Part shown: in pieces, positions 23,893-32,118 of the stretch
Numbering within the stretch: position 1 is the first letter of the stretch
How the letters are laid out: every line of letters begins with the position of its first letter
Source of the DNA: Oscillatoriales cyanobacterium
GTDB lineage: Bacteria; Cyanobacteriota; Cyanobacteriia; Cyanobacteriales; Microcoleaceae
Length of the DNA stretch: 58,556 nt
Direction: 5' to 3'
Assembly: GCA_004292955.1 (NCBI GenBank)
Contig: RDXX01000072.1
Span: forward strand, 1-58,556
Program-made: the position numbers and the translations under genes
The notes under the pieces: generated by a model
What the model saw: the letters and a program-made list of their open reading frames with translations, nothing else
What the model was told of the DNA's origin: nothing
Database searches by the model: none

Positions 23893-24927
23893 ATGCGAAG
23901 TATTATGAACTTAATTCAAAACTTGGAAGCGGCTTGGTATTATCATCTGGGTTCGCGCCACCTCGAAGCTAACGATCATGATAGTGCTCTGGCGAATTTT
24001 GACAGAGCTGTGAACTTGCAATCGGATCATTATAAGGCTTGGTTCGGGCGAGGTATGGCTTTGGGCAACTTAGAACGACACTTAGAGGCGCTTTCAAGTT
24101 TTGATGAGGCCTTGGCGGTGCAGCCGGATGCGAGCTTTGGCTGGCACAACCGGGCTATTGCTTTAGGAAAGTTGGGCCGCTTTTTGGAGGCTCTTAACAG
24201 TTTTGACAGGGCTCTGGAGTTCAACCCATATGCGGCGAGTATTTGGCACAACCGGGGACTGACGCTGATCGATATGGGGCTTTACCAGAAGGCGGTTCTG
24301 AGTTTCGATCGCTCTTTGAGTTTGCACCCAGAGGCGCCTTGGGCGTGGTACAACCGAGGGAATGCTCTGTTGGAACTCAAGCTTTACTATCAGGCGCTCA
24401 ACAGTTTCGATCGCGCGATCGAGTTTAACCCAGATGATGCGAAGGCTTGGTACAATCGCGGTCTAGCTGCCAACTCCATGGGACTTTACAAGCAAGCAGT
24501 GGCTAGTTTTAGTCGATCGATCGCTCTGAAACCGGACAGAGCCGAAGCTGTAGGCGAGCGACGAATTGCTTTGCAAAAATTAGTCGGCTTAAATCAGAAA
24601 AATGCCAAGTTCACTCCCACATCAGAGTGTATCTTTGAGGATTATTTGATTTGGTACAATCGGGGTGTGGAATTGGCGCGGCAAGGTAGCTATTCAGAGG
24701 CGATCGCTTGCTATGAAACTACCTTAGAAATCAATCCTAATTTTGCTAACGCTTTTTACAATCAAGCTTGCTGTTATGCGCTGCTGGGCTTTGCTGATTT
24801 GGCCCTTGACAATTTGCAGCGGGCTGTGGAATTTATGCCTAATTTATACCGAGAGCTAGCTGTAGCTGACTCCGATTTAAGCTGTATTTGGAAACAAGAA
24901 CGTTTTGCAGCACTGATCGAAGGTTGA
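23893..24927 (+). CDS. Cytosolic tetratricopeptide-repeat protein
   Basis: 344 residues of TPR units from about residue 12 to the C-terminus, roughly eight in total, of the type WFGRGMALGNLERHLEALSSFDEALAVQPD. Each unit carries the A-W-x-x-R/G pattern of cyanobacterial TPRs. There is a break of about 30 residues (220-250) between the sixth and seventh units. No signal peptide or membrane segment is present, unlike the TPR paralogues at 36023-39980. Expected role: a protein-interaction scaffold; partner unknown. Start at 23893 or at the ATG four codons later. Confidence 0.85.
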   Translation: MRSIMNLIQNLEAAWYYHLGSRHLEANDHDSALANFDRAVNLQSDHYKAWFGRGMALGNLERHLEALSSFDEALAVQPDASFGWHNRAIALGKLGRFLEALNSFDRALEFNPYAASIWHNRGLTLIDMGLYQKAVLSFDRSLSLHPEAPWAWYNRGNALLELKLYYQALNSFDRAIEFNPDDAKAWYNRGLAANSMGLYKQAVASFSRSIALKPDRAEAVGERRIALQKLVGLNQKNAKFTPTSECIFEDYLIWYNRGVELARQGSYSEAIACYETTLEINPNFANAFYNQACCYALLGFADLALDNLQRAVEFMPNLYRELAVADSDLSCIWKQERFAALIEG

Positions 24928-25211
24928 GAGGTCAGTTGACAGTTGACAGTTGTCAGTTGACAGTTGACAGTTACGTTAAATCGAAATTATAGCGCAGTGC
25001 GAGCGTCTCGCTCGCGAGCTGTACACTACTCGCGAGCGGGGACGCTCGCACTGTAAAAAAAAATGCTTTTTCCAAAACTGAGATGCTCCCCTAATATTGT
25101 TTCCGGTTGCATCGGTATTGTTTAATCCGCCAACAATCAACAATCAACAGTTAACAGTTAACAGTTAACTGTCAACATCATTTCGGTGTAACCAGAATTG
25201 ATATAACTAAC

Positions 25212-25313
25212 CAGAAAGAATTGGTTGAAAGCCCGCCCGCCGGAGCGGGAGAAATTAAAATCAGACTATTCATTACTCCAATACTCGGACTTAAGGGTAG
25301 AGGTTATTCTCAA
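25212..25313 (+). mobile_element. Miniature IS605-derived element (copy 2)
   Basis: A 102-bp element 3' of TAAC (25208-25211). It starts CAGAAAGAATTGGTTGAAAG, has a GC-rich first hairpin (CCCGCC...GGCGGG-like, with GGAGCGGG), a spacer CAGACTATTCATTACTCC, a second hairpin and the terminal TCAA (25310-25313). It is the least damaged of the four miniatures. Confidence 0.72.
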
Positions 25314-25447
25314 ACTGTCACAGGTCAACTAAGAGGGCAGGCACGCACCATCCACTGCCCCTACCAAAGATCAACTGTCAACTGTCAACTGTCAACTGTC
25401 AACTGTCAACTGTTGAAGTTCTTGGCGGTTGATTTTACGCAAAAAAA

Positions 25448-25471
25448 AGCTCGCGTTTCGGGCGAGCTTTT
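25448..25471 (-). terminator. Candidate terminator hairpin
   Basis: The stem AAAGCTCGC/GCGAGCTTTT with an A-run on one side and T-run on the other would work on either strand. It lies about 60 bp past the stop of the minus-strand gene at 25531. Confidence 0.5.
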
Positions 25472-25530
25472 GTGGTTGGGCGAGGGAAATTTAGATCGCC
25501 ATCAAGAATGTTTTTGCTATCTATCTCGAT

Positions 25531-26325
25531 CTATCGCACCGCAACTCTGATCGAGGATTTAACTGGCCTGTTGGCAACTATCAGCACCTTGTAGGTGCCA
25601 GACTCGGGGAGTTGAGCAAAAGTTTGACCTTCGCCTTGATCTAGGAGTTGTCCCGATGGAGATTCGATCGCCACATCGAGATTTTTGTTGCTAGCATTCA
25701 CGGTGATTGTCTGTCCCTGTTTTCCGGGAACTGTCAGGGGCTGGATTTGGTAGCCGGACATTTTGAGCCTAACTGTGGCTTCTGTTTCCCCGTATGCTAT
25801 GGGAAGTGCGCGATCGGGCCTATAAGTCCACTTGGCGTTAAAGTCGCGTTCGAGTACGAAGGCGCTAGTCTCACCTTTCGGAGTAACTCGCACGCGATAA
25901 ATGCCGGACTCTGGCAACTGACCTATCCACTGATTGTCACTTTTGTCAACAACTCCCAGATTTTGACCGTTGGGGCTGTACAGTTGGGCTGTCAGTTTTC
26001 CCGCCCACAGCGAGAGTGTGAGTTCTCGCCCTTTGACGCCTTCAAAAATATAGGTGGTTGGTTGGCTGATGGTGGCTCGAATTTCCGAGGTTGACATTCG
26101 CTCGATCGGCTCTAGCTTCGCAACCGGGGCTGGGGTAACTGATGTTGGCTCGATCGGTTCTTGCTTAGCAACTAGGACAGAAGTAACGGGTGTATTAACA
26201 GTTTGTGTAATTTCCGCAGCGGCCATCCGCTCGCTCGGTTCAAATTTGGGGGCTACAGGGCTGGCAAATACGGATTTTGCCGTCATCATGAGTAGCATTC
26301 CAGTCAGTAAAATTAGTTTTTTCAT
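25531..26325 (-). CDS. Exported protein with two beta-sandwich (PPC-like) repeats
   Basis: 264 residues with an N-terminal signal peptide (MKKLILLTGMLLMMTAKSVFA). A low-complexity region follows in which VAKxEPIE recurs, then two domains of bacterial pre-peptidase C-terminal type. Their matching strands are WIGQLPESGIYRVRVTP (about 133-149) and FAQLPESGTYKVLIVA (about 236-251). No catalytic domain is present; such domains usually accompany secreted enzymes or bind glycans. A periplasmic or extracellular location is inferred. Confidence 0.75.
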   Translation of the reverse strand: MKKLILLTGMLLMMTAKSVFASPVAPKFEPSERMAAAEITQTVNTPVTSVLVAKQEPIEPTSVTPAPVAKLEPIERMSTSEIRATISQPTTYIFEGVKGRELTLSLWAGKLTAQLYSPNGQNLGVVDKSDNQWIGQLPESGIYRVRVTPKGETSAFVLERDFNAKWTYRPDRALPIAYGETEATVRLKMSGYQIQPLTVPGKQGQTITVNASNKNLDVAIESPSGQLLDQGEGQTFAQLPESGTYKVLIVANRPVKSSIRVAVR

Positions 26326-26834
26326 GTCGCACTTGGCAGGGGTAAGGAGTTGTATATGGTTACTTGTGTTTGCCTGTTTGCACCGGATTAAGTAGGCGCG
26401 ATCGCGATCGGCTACAGCAGTATAGAGGATACCTGAATTTCCCGTACTTGCACCAAACCTACTGGTAGCAAATTTACAATGCGGGAGCTAAGTGGTAGCC
26501 TCAGTTTGCCGTGACATTTTAATCATACTCCTGACAGCATAGTATCGGTGAAAATATTAGTAATTTGGTCAAGGAAAATTAAAGCTTTTATCGGGGAGTT
26601 GGCCCCAAAAAATGCCAACGCCCAAAAAACCCGGTATCTTCGCTCCGGGATTTAGCTTGCTACTAGAAAACCGCTATCACCCGCAGGGGGTGACGGTTTC
26701 TACTGTTAGCTGTTGCGGGCGATCGCACAAACTCTATTTTGTAGAGAGCGCTTAGAGGCGAGTAGCGTTTCTCCAGGCGGGTTTAGTTGCGATTTTTGTG
26801 CAAAACCGGGCTTTTACAGCGAGGTTTATTTGTA
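26326..26834. other. Intergenic region between exported-protein gene and pdxJ
   Basis: No gene seen. A hairpin with arms AACCG-TATCACCC and GGGTGA-CGGTT at about 26668-26702 lies past the pdxJ stop side, and an imperfect CCGG-rich repeat is near 26630. The 5' part presumably holds the promoter of the exported protein. Confidence 0.45.
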
Positions 26835-27557
26835 CTAGGAACCCGACAGAATCTTTAGGTAAGCTTCTACTGTGTTCGACAAGCCCATTTCTAACGCTTC
26901 CGCAATTAAAGCGTGACCGATCGAGACTTCTAGTATATCAGGAATAGAGCAAAACTTAGCTAAATTTTGCAAATTTAAATCGTGTCCGGCATTCACTCCC
27001 AAACCTACAGATTGAGCCGCTTTAGCTGCTAAAACATACTGTTGAAAAACAGATTCTACATTCCCTTCACGAAAAGCAGTTGCATAGGGTTCCGTGTACA
27101 GCTCTACTCGGTCTGCTCCAACTTCTTTGGCTAGGGGCATGAGAGCAGCATCTGCGTCCATAAACAAGCTGACTCTGATGCCGTTGTCTTTTAATTTTTC
27201 AATAATTGGTAAGAGGCGATCGCGATTTTCGGGAATATCCCAACCGCTATCCGAGGTGAGCACGTCTGGAGCGTCTGGCACTAAGGTACACTGAGCCGGT
27301 TTGACATCGCAAACTATATCCATAAATGGCGGCTGAAACGGATTTCCTTCGATGTTGAACTCGACGGTTAGCATTTTGGCTAATTCGTAAACATCGGCAG
27401 CTTTGATGTGCCTTTCGTCGGGGCGGGGATGGACTGTGACGCCGTGCGCTCCAGCGGCGATTACTGTTTTTGCAGCTTCGGTAACGCTGGGAATGCCGAT
27501 ATTTCTAGAGTTTCTGAGGAGGGCGATTCTGTTGATGTTGACGCTGAGTTTTGTCAT
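26835..27557 (-). CDS. pdxJ: Pyridoxine 5'-phosphate synthase
   Basis: PdxJ condenses 1-deoxyxylulose 5-phosphate with 3-amino-2-oxopropyl phosphate, the last ring-closing step of de novo vitamin B6 synthesis. The 240-residue protein has the expected motifs: NINRIALLRNSR at the start, GVTVHPRPDERHI, NIEGNP, VELYTEPYA, and GLGVNAGHDLNL. The length is normal. Single gene. Confidence 0.95.
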   Translation of the reverse strand: MTKLSVNINRIALLRNSRNIGIPSVTEAAKTVIAAGAHGVTVHPRPDERHIKAADVYELAKMLTVEFNIEGNPFQPPFMDIVCDVKPAQCTLVPDAPDVLTSDSGWDIPENRDRLLPIIEKLKDNGIRVSLFMDADAALMPLAKEVGADRVELYTEPYATAFREGNVESVFQQYVLAAKAAQSVGLGVNAGHDLNLQNLAKFCSIPDILEVSIGHALIAEALEMGLSNTVEAYLKILSGS

Positions 27558-28040
27558 GGGATGTTAATCTTTAAGGTTGCTGCTACTATATTAATCGCTT
27601 TGGGAACGAAATCTTTAGCACTTTAGGTTATAGCGGTTCTCAAAAAGATGAGGTACGTTGTTGGGCTTCAGCCCTCTAGGTTTAATAGGATATTCTTGCA
27701 CAAGATTGACAGTATATTGCTACAATCCTAAATTTTATGCCAATTGTTAAAACTTTCATATTACCTTGATAAACTGGTTTTACCGTTTTCGCGATCTGCG
27801 TGGCAAATTGCAGTGCCTTGTCGGTCATCTCTGGGTCGAAACGGCAGTCCTGTTTCCCTAATTTTGAGAATTGGTATTAGAGTATAATAGACCTCTTACA
27901 AAAATCGGAAAACACCCGGAAATTATCTGTGTTGCATCTGTCTGACATCTGCGGTTGAAGGATCGAAGATATTGTAGGGTGCGTCAGCGAGGAGCCTAAT
28001 TTTTAGGTGGGGAGCCAGAAGTGGCTGACGCACCCTACTA
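27558..28040. other. Intergenic region with partial and complete palindromic elements
   Basis: It holds one half of a palindromic element (TATAGCGGTTCTCAAAAAG at about 27630-27690; complete copies at 43214-43318 and 48236-48347), a GTAGGGTGCGTCAGC palindrome (27974-28038), and one member of a 31-bp direct repeat (27858-27888, repeated at 28041-28071). Confidence 0.6.
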
Positions 28041-28071
28041 CTAATTTTGAGAATTGGTATTAGAGTATAAT
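28041..28071. repeat. 31-bp direct repeat (second copy)
   Basis: Identical to 27858-27888 (begins CTAATTTTGAGAATTGG). The pair brackets about 152 bp that contain a GTAGGGTGCGTC palindrome. Confidence 0.85.
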
Positions 28072-28266
28072 TTAGCTTCTGCCTGCGGTAATGTATCTGC
28101 AAAAAAAGCCTCGGCTGTTTGCTGTTTTGCTGCTAAATCTTCCAGATTGGCAATGCAGAAAAGCGGTGTGACGCGATCGACTATTGCGGCCGGAAAATCT
28201 CGGGTGAAATATTTGAGTTTAAAGTCGTATCTGTGGGGACGGTATATCATGCCCAAGAGTTCCACC

Positions 28267-28389
28267 GGGTGCATCTCACTTTTGAAGAGGGCGAAGCATG
28301 ACCGCATATAAGTTATTAGTTATAATCCCATATTTTCTGCGGTCATGCTTCGCCCCTACGGATATATTCGCCTTGCCTGAGATGCTCCC
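28267..28389. mobile_element. Miniature element, GGGTGCATCTC family (in nucleotidyltransferase gene)
   Basis: 123 bp with inverted ends GGGTGCATCTC and GAGATGCTCCC, flanked by a perfect 8-bp duplication GTTCCACC (28259-28266 and 28390-28397). The interior contains the palindrome GAAGCATGACCGCA and its complement. It has no coding capacity. Confidence 0.88.
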
Positions 28390-28444
28390 GTTCCACCAAG
28401 GGTAAAAGCGTCCAGTTGTGATAGTTGCCGATCGCATCTACTAA

Positions 28445-28569
28445 GGAATGAAAATTTAATAACTTACACGCTCGATGATTGTTGTGGGATGGGCGGGAGA
28501 GCCCGTCCTTTCTGCACGGGCTCTCCCGCCCATCCCACAAATTTGCTTAAGTTATTTAATTTCTATTCC
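28445..28569. mobile_element. Miniature element, GGAAT/TAA family (copy 2, in nucleotidyltransferase gene)
   Basis: 125 bp beginning GGAAT and ending ATTCC, flanked by TAA (28442-28444 and 28570-28572). It shares ends, subterminal AATTTAATAACTTA and the core stem GTGGGATGGGCGGGAGAGCC with 111-233. Its removal restores the codons RGHLVDAIG. Confidence 0.85.
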
Positions 28570-28734
28570 TAAATGACCGCGATATATCTCTTTTTTGACC
28601 AGAGGTTGCAGCAAATCAAAACGAATTTTGATTTCGTTGAATCTGGCTTGCATTTGGGAAAGATGCTTGTTTGTATCCAAATGAGGCGGTACAATTAAAT
28701 TGGCTTTGTCAAAAGCGATCGGGACTTGTCCCTG

Positions 28735-28856
28735 GGGTGCATCTCACTTTTGAAGAGGGCGAAGCATGACCGCATATAAATTATTAGTTATCATCCCATA
28801 TTTTCTGCGGTCATGCTTCGCCCCTACGGATGTATTCGCCAAACCCAGATGCACCC
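28735..28856. mobile_element. Miniature element, GGGTGCATCTC family (second copy in nucleotidyltransferase gene)
   Basis: 122 bp with inverted ends GGGTGCATCT and AGATGCACCC, flanked by a perfect 8-bp duplication TGTCCCTG (28727-28734 and 28857-28864). It is highly similar to 28267-28389 in the same orientation, and to 33765-33886 in the opposite orientation. Confidence 0.9.
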
Positions 28857-29205
28857 TGTCCCTGTCTCTCGATTTCCAGAAAATCGTTGCGGCTGCTGCG
28901 CCGGAAAACGGCAAAATCAATTAGCAAGAACGGTGGGGTTTCTTTGAGTCGCCAAAAGCACTGGGATTGACCGTGCCAAGCAGGTTCTGGAACTCGATAT
29001 TTGAGTTCGATTTCGGAAATTTCGGCGAGGGTTTTTTCCACAATCTCAAAGGTTTGTTCGACGCAGTTATCTGCAACCACAACTGCAATATCGAGGTCTG
29101 ACCATTCGTCTGTGTAGCCGTGGGCTGCTGAACCTCCCTGCCACAAAGCGAGAACAAAATCTAAAGGTTGTAGGGTTGAAACAATCTTGTCGAGAATGAT
29201 TTGTC

Positions 29206-29409
29206 TCATGGGATCAAGCTATAGTTTGAGTTTTCCTTGGCTTCGACAAGTTTAACAAATATCGCGGGTTGAGATTGCTGGGGAACTGTTACGATCGCAA
29301 TTGCTAATGTGTCCGGTTGGGTGGTGCTGCGGAAATTTAGACGGGAAGCGGCGAGGGAGAGCGGTATTTTTGGGGAAAGTGCGATCGCCCGCCAAGTAGG
29401 CAGAGGCAT
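29206..29409 (-). CDS. Possible small protein coupled to the nucleotidyltransferase gene
   Basis: A 67-residue frame (MPLPTWRAIALSPK...) whose TGA stop overlaps the nucleotidyltransferase ATG (ATGA), the usual layout of translationally coupled genes. I do not recognise the sequence; it may be the remainder of a longer gene or a chance frame. The IS605-type element is inserted 11 bp before its start codon, which would separate it from its native promoter. Confidence 0.35.
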   Translation of the reverse strand: MPLPTWRAIALSPKIPLSLAASRLNFRSTTQPDTLAIAIVTVPQQSQPAIFVKLVEAKENSNYSLIP

Positions 29410-29460
29410 AATTAGTTAGTTGAAATACTCCCCGACCGTCGCGGACGGGGATTCTTCACG
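29400..29460 (-). ncRNA. Predicted TnpB guide RNA (reRNA/omega RNA) 3' end and guide
   Basis: For studied TnpB systems the guide RNA covers the end of tnpB and the right end, and its last ~16-20 nt come from flanking DNA. By that rule the scaffold would include the right-end hairpin (about 29427-29451) and the guide would be read from flanking bases 29419 downward (CTAACTAATTATGCCTCTGC). The position is inferred from family knowledge; no transcript evidence is available. Confidence 0.5.
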
Positions 29461-30616
29461 CTTCACCGACAGATACTACCGAAATAGTTTTACTCCGTCT
29501 CGACGTGCATTTAGAGTCGTGGCGATTCCCCATCCCGACTTTATTTATATTCTTGGCGGCATTCTCGTCGCGGTCGTGTGTAGCCCCGCAATTTACGCAC
29601 TGCACTGACCGCACTTTTAAGTCTAGCTTGCCCCATTTGTATCCACATTCGGAACAAACTTGGCTGGTCGGTTCCCAACGACTAATTACTACAAACTCTC
29701 TGCCGTATTTGACCGACTTAGCCTCGCAAAATACTCTGAATTGTCGCCAACCCTGAAGGCTGATTGCCCTAGAAAGTTTGCGGTTTTTCATCATTGCCGA
29801 CACATTCAAGTCTTCTAAGATGATGGCTTGGTTTTCGCTGACCACTTTAGTCGATAGCTTGTGCAGGAAGTCTTGGCGCGTGTCCGCAATTTTGTTGTGC
29901 GTTTTGGCTATTTTAATCCGAGTCTTTTCCCAGCCTCTGGAGCCTTTTTCTTGTCGGCTCAACTTGCGCTGCAACTTCCTCACTTTGCGGTCAATCTTTG
30001 TGTAGATTGGGCTTTCAGCTTTTGTGCCATCACTCATGAACGCGAAGGTTTTTATCCCCAGGTCAATCCCAATGCTTTGGTTTTTAGGATTGATATTGAC
30101 TGGTTCGATCTCGACCACGAAACTGAGAAAATAACGGTTGGCACAGTCTTTAATTACTGTTACAGAACTAGGTTCAGACGGCAGTTCTCTTGACCAAATT
30201 GGATTTACACTCCCAATTTTTGCCAAGTAAACCGTTTCATTGTTAATTGAAAAACCGCCGCGAGTTAGTCTTGCCGATTGCTGATTGGTCTTTTTCTTAA
30301 ACCTGGGACTGCCTAACTTTTTGCCTTTGGGCTTGCCATTGAGAGAGCTAAAAAAGTTTTTATAAGCAACACCTAAATCGGCGATGGACTGCTGCAATGG
30401 TATTGCTGAAACTTCTGACAGCCAGCACCTTTCTTCAGTCTTTTTCGCTTCAGTGATAAGCAATTTCTGCAAATCTCCGTTGCTTGACAATTTGGAGGAA
30501 GCCTTGCACAAAGCCAACGCATCGTTCCAAACTACCCGGACGCAGCCGAACAACCGACTTAAGCTTTGTCGTTGCTGGTTTGTTGGGTAGAATCGGTAGC
30601 GATATCTGGCTTTCAC
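29456..30616 (-). CDS. tnpB: TnpB RNA-guided nuclease of IS605-type element
   Basis: 386 residues. The RuvC-like active site is complete: Asp185 in GIDLGIKTF, Glu269 in ILEDLNV, and the Asp of DRDENAAKNI (348/350). The zinc ribbon CSECGY...CVNCG (321-343) is intact, and the N-terminus RYRFYPTNQQRQSLSRLFG is typical of the family. TnpB proteins cut DNA next to the target motif under guidance of a right-end RNA and help retain the element. The gene runs divergently from tnpA with 52 bp between the starts. Its 3' end leads straight into the right-end hairpin, the expected site of the guide RNA. Confidence 0.93.
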   Translation of the reverse strand: MKARYRYRFYPTNQQRQSLSRLFGCVRVVWNDALALCKASSKLSSNGDLQKLLITEAKKTEERCWLSEVSAIPLQQSIADLGVAYKNFFSSLNGKPKGKKLGSPRFKKKTNQQSARLTRGGFSINNETVYLAKIGSVNPIWSRELPSEPSSVTVIKDCANRYFLSFVVEIEPVNINPKNQSIGIDLGIKTFAFMSDGTKAESPIYTKIDRKVRKLQRKLSRQEKGSRGWEKTRIKIAKTHNKIADTRQDFLHKLSTKVVSENQAIILEDLNVSAMMKNRKLSRAISLQGWRQFRVFCEAKSVKYGREFVVISRWEPTSQVCSECGYKWGKLDLKVRSVQCVNCGATHDRDENAAKNINKVGMGNRHDSKCTSRRSKTISVVSVGEA

Positions 30617-30668
30617 GTTGAGGTGCTATAGTTGGTCTGTTGCTCAATTATACATCGGTGCGCTCAAG

Positions 30669-31070
30669 ATGAAAACTCTTCTTCGCAAAGAAAGGCACAG
30701 CATTACGGATCTGAAAATTCACTTGGTCTGTGTGACCAAATATCGTAGGTCGGTATTTACTGCCAACAGCCTTGCGGTGATTGAAGCGTCGTTTAGGGAT
30801 GTGGCTAAGAAGATGAATTTTCAGATTCGAGAGTTTAATGGAGAAAGCGACCACATCCACGCTTTGATCGAGTATCCTCCCAAGCTATCGATTTCTGCTA
30901 TGGTGAATGCACTCAAGGGCGTTTCTAGCAGGAAATATGGACAAGAGGGGTTTCCAAAGCCTTGCGGGAAAGAAGCTTTATGGAGTCCTAGCTATTTTGC
31001 TGCTTCTGTCGGAGGAGCGCCACTGGAAGTCCTCAAACGCTATATCCAGAATCAAGAAAAGCCGTCTTGA
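30669..31070 (+). CDS. tnpA: TnpA HUH transposase of IS605-type element
   Basis: Y1 single-strand transposase of 133 residues starting at ATG 30669; an upstream extension from 30618 is unlike the family. HUH motif His62-Ile-His64 (ESDHIHALIEY), catalytic Tyr125 in VLKRYIQNQ, and the SPSYFAASVGG segment are all present. It recognises the end hairpins of the element as single-stranded DNA and rejoins TTAC and TCAA cleavage sites. It stops 28 bp before the left end. It could also mobilise the four miniatures with matching ends. Confidence 0.93.
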   Translation: MKTLLRKERHSITDLKIHLVCVTKYRRSVFTANSLAVIEASFRDVAKKMNFQIREFNGESDHIHALIEYPPKLSISAMVNALKGVSSRKYGQEGFPKPCGKEALWSPSYFAASVGGAPLEVLKRYIQNQEKPS

Positions 31071-31204
31071 AAGACGGGGCTTTAAACCCATTTCTTTGGT
31101 AAGCGCGATCGCCCGCAATTGAAAATCAGTCTTAAATTCTCACTCATCAGAAACCTGCCCGATGTCAGGTAACATGAGAAAGGATTAATTTTTAACAGCG
31201 CGGC

Positions 31205-32065
31205 ATGGCTACTATTTGGGAACTCGACTTTTACAGCCGTCCAATCCTAGACGAGCGAGAGAAAAAAAAATGGGAAGTGTTGATTTGCGAAAGCCCGCTG
31301 AATGTAGGCGACAAGGCAGAATCTCTGTTTCGCTATTCGCAATTCTGCCCCAGTACAACCGTGAATTCCCTGTGGCTGGCTGGTGCAATTAAAGATGCGA
31401 TCGCCTCTGCACCGAAACCACCCGAAAAAATCCGCTTTTTTCGCCGCCAAATGGCGAACATGATTACCAAAGCCTGCGAGGAATTGGATATTCCCTCAGC
31501 CTCCAGCCGCCGCACCCTCGCCCTCAGCCTGTGGCTGGAAGAACGGATGCAAGACGTTTATCCCGCCGAACCGGGTTATCAGCCGGTTGTGAACCCCACC
31601 GTTCAATTTGTACCCGAAACGCCCATAGCGCTGCCGGATGCCTTAATCGGCGAAAAATGGTCGTTTGTGAGTTTGCCGATCGCAGCTTTTGACGAAATGT
31701 CCGAGTGGGATATTGGATTTGGCGAAGCTTTCGGACTCCCGATGACACGCCTCGCCCCGGAAACACAAATTCCAGGATTAATCATCTACTCATCGAGAGC
31801 AACGGCTTTAGCAGGTTGGATGTCGGGTTTGGAATTAGCTTTTCTCAGATATGATAGCGCCCCTATCCCTAGGCTGGTATTAGATACGGGAGCTAACGAT
31901 CGCTGGATTATAGCTAATCTCAGAGACTCAGCAACTGAGAAAGAAGCGAAAGGATTTGAAGCGGCGAAAAAGCAAGCAAAACAAGTACATTTTTTAGCAA
32001 TTCAGTCGAATCCACAATCGGAATCTTTTGCAGGATTTTGGCTGCTGCACGAACTAACTAATTAA
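31205..32065 (+). CDS. Tab2/Atab2-like RNA-binding family protein
   Basis: 286 residues resembling the Tab2/Atab2 family (formerly DUF1092), whose chloroplast members bind the psaB leader and are needed for photosystem I translation. Supporting features: the start TIWELDFYSRPILDEREKKKWE, the central FFRRQMANMITKACEEL, RTLALSLWLEER, and the C-terminal FAGFWLLHEL. No membrane segment or signal. The function in cyanobacteria is not shown by the sequence; a role in photosystem translation is inferred from the plant and algal proteins. The gene lies about 100 bp past the left end of the IS element. Confidence 0.82.
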   Translation: MATIWELDFYSRPILDEREKKKWEVLICESPLNVGDKAESLFRYSQFCPSTTVNSLWLAGAIKDAIASAPKPPEKIRFFRRQMANMITKACEELDIPSASSRRTLALSLWLEERMQDVYPAEPGYQPVVNPTVQFVPETPIALPDALIGEKWSFVSLPIAAFDEMSEWDIGFGEAFGLPMTRLAPETQIPGLIIYSSRATALAGWMSGLELAFLRYDSAPIPRLVLDTGANDRWIIANLRDSATEKEAKGFEAAKKQAKQVHFLAIQSNPQSESFAGFWLLHELTN

Positions 32066-32118
32066 CTAACTAATTAGTCGATCCCTTGGCAATAACCGAT
32101 CTGGCATCGGTCGCAAAA

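Larger units (their letters stand above)
24928..25530. other. Repeat-filled intergenic region
   Basis: Contains heptamers of the TTGACAG type (24936-24972 and 25375-25417), heptamers of the mixed AACAATC/AACAGTT type (25131-25178), a palindrome with arms CAGTGCGAGCGTC and its complement (24995-25053), and a miniature IS605 element (25212-25313). A short hairpin, AAGCTCGCGTTTCGGGCGAGCTTTT, lies at about 25448-25471 and could end transcription of the minus-strand gene that stops at 25531. Confidence 0.6.
28041..29209 (-). pseudogene. Nucleotidyltransferase gene broken by three miniature elements
   Basis: The N-terminus is a Pol-beta-type nucleotidyltransferase domain with GGS (25-27) and the metal-binding pair SDLDIAVV (Asp38, Asp40). 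The gene is interrupted at 28735-28856, 28445-28569 and 28267-28389. Removing each element with one target duplication rejoins the frame exactly: ERQGQ/VPIAFDKANL, YRGHL/VDAIGNYHNW and LPLVE/LLGMIYRPHR. The healed frame is roughly 265 residues, the normal size for this family. As it stands, a 132-residue protein ends in a tail GEYIRRGEA encoded by the first element. That product retains the transferase core and could still be made. The true C-terminus is also uncertain, since the stop at 28041 lies in a repeat. Confidence 0.85.
29420..31098. mobile_element. Complete IS605-type insertion sequence (divergent tnpA/tnpB)
   Basis: A 1,679-bp element. On the minus strand the left end lies directly 3' of TTAC (plus GTAA at 31099-31102) and begins CAAAGAAATGGGTTTAAAGC, followed by the hairpin GCCGTCTTGAAAGACGGGGC (plus strand 31061-31080). 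The right end carries a hairpin CCCCGTCCGCGACGGTCGGG and finishes TCAA (plus TTGA 29420-29423). TTAC outside and TCAA at the end are the cleavage sequences of the IS608 group, which transposes by single-strand peel-and-paste without target duplication. Both genes look intact, so the element may be active. Confidence 0.85.

Noticed and set aside
28343..28540. Independent small gene ending GEYIRRGEA
   Set aside because: It is a central fragment of the broken nucleotidyltransferase gene bordered by two miniature elements.
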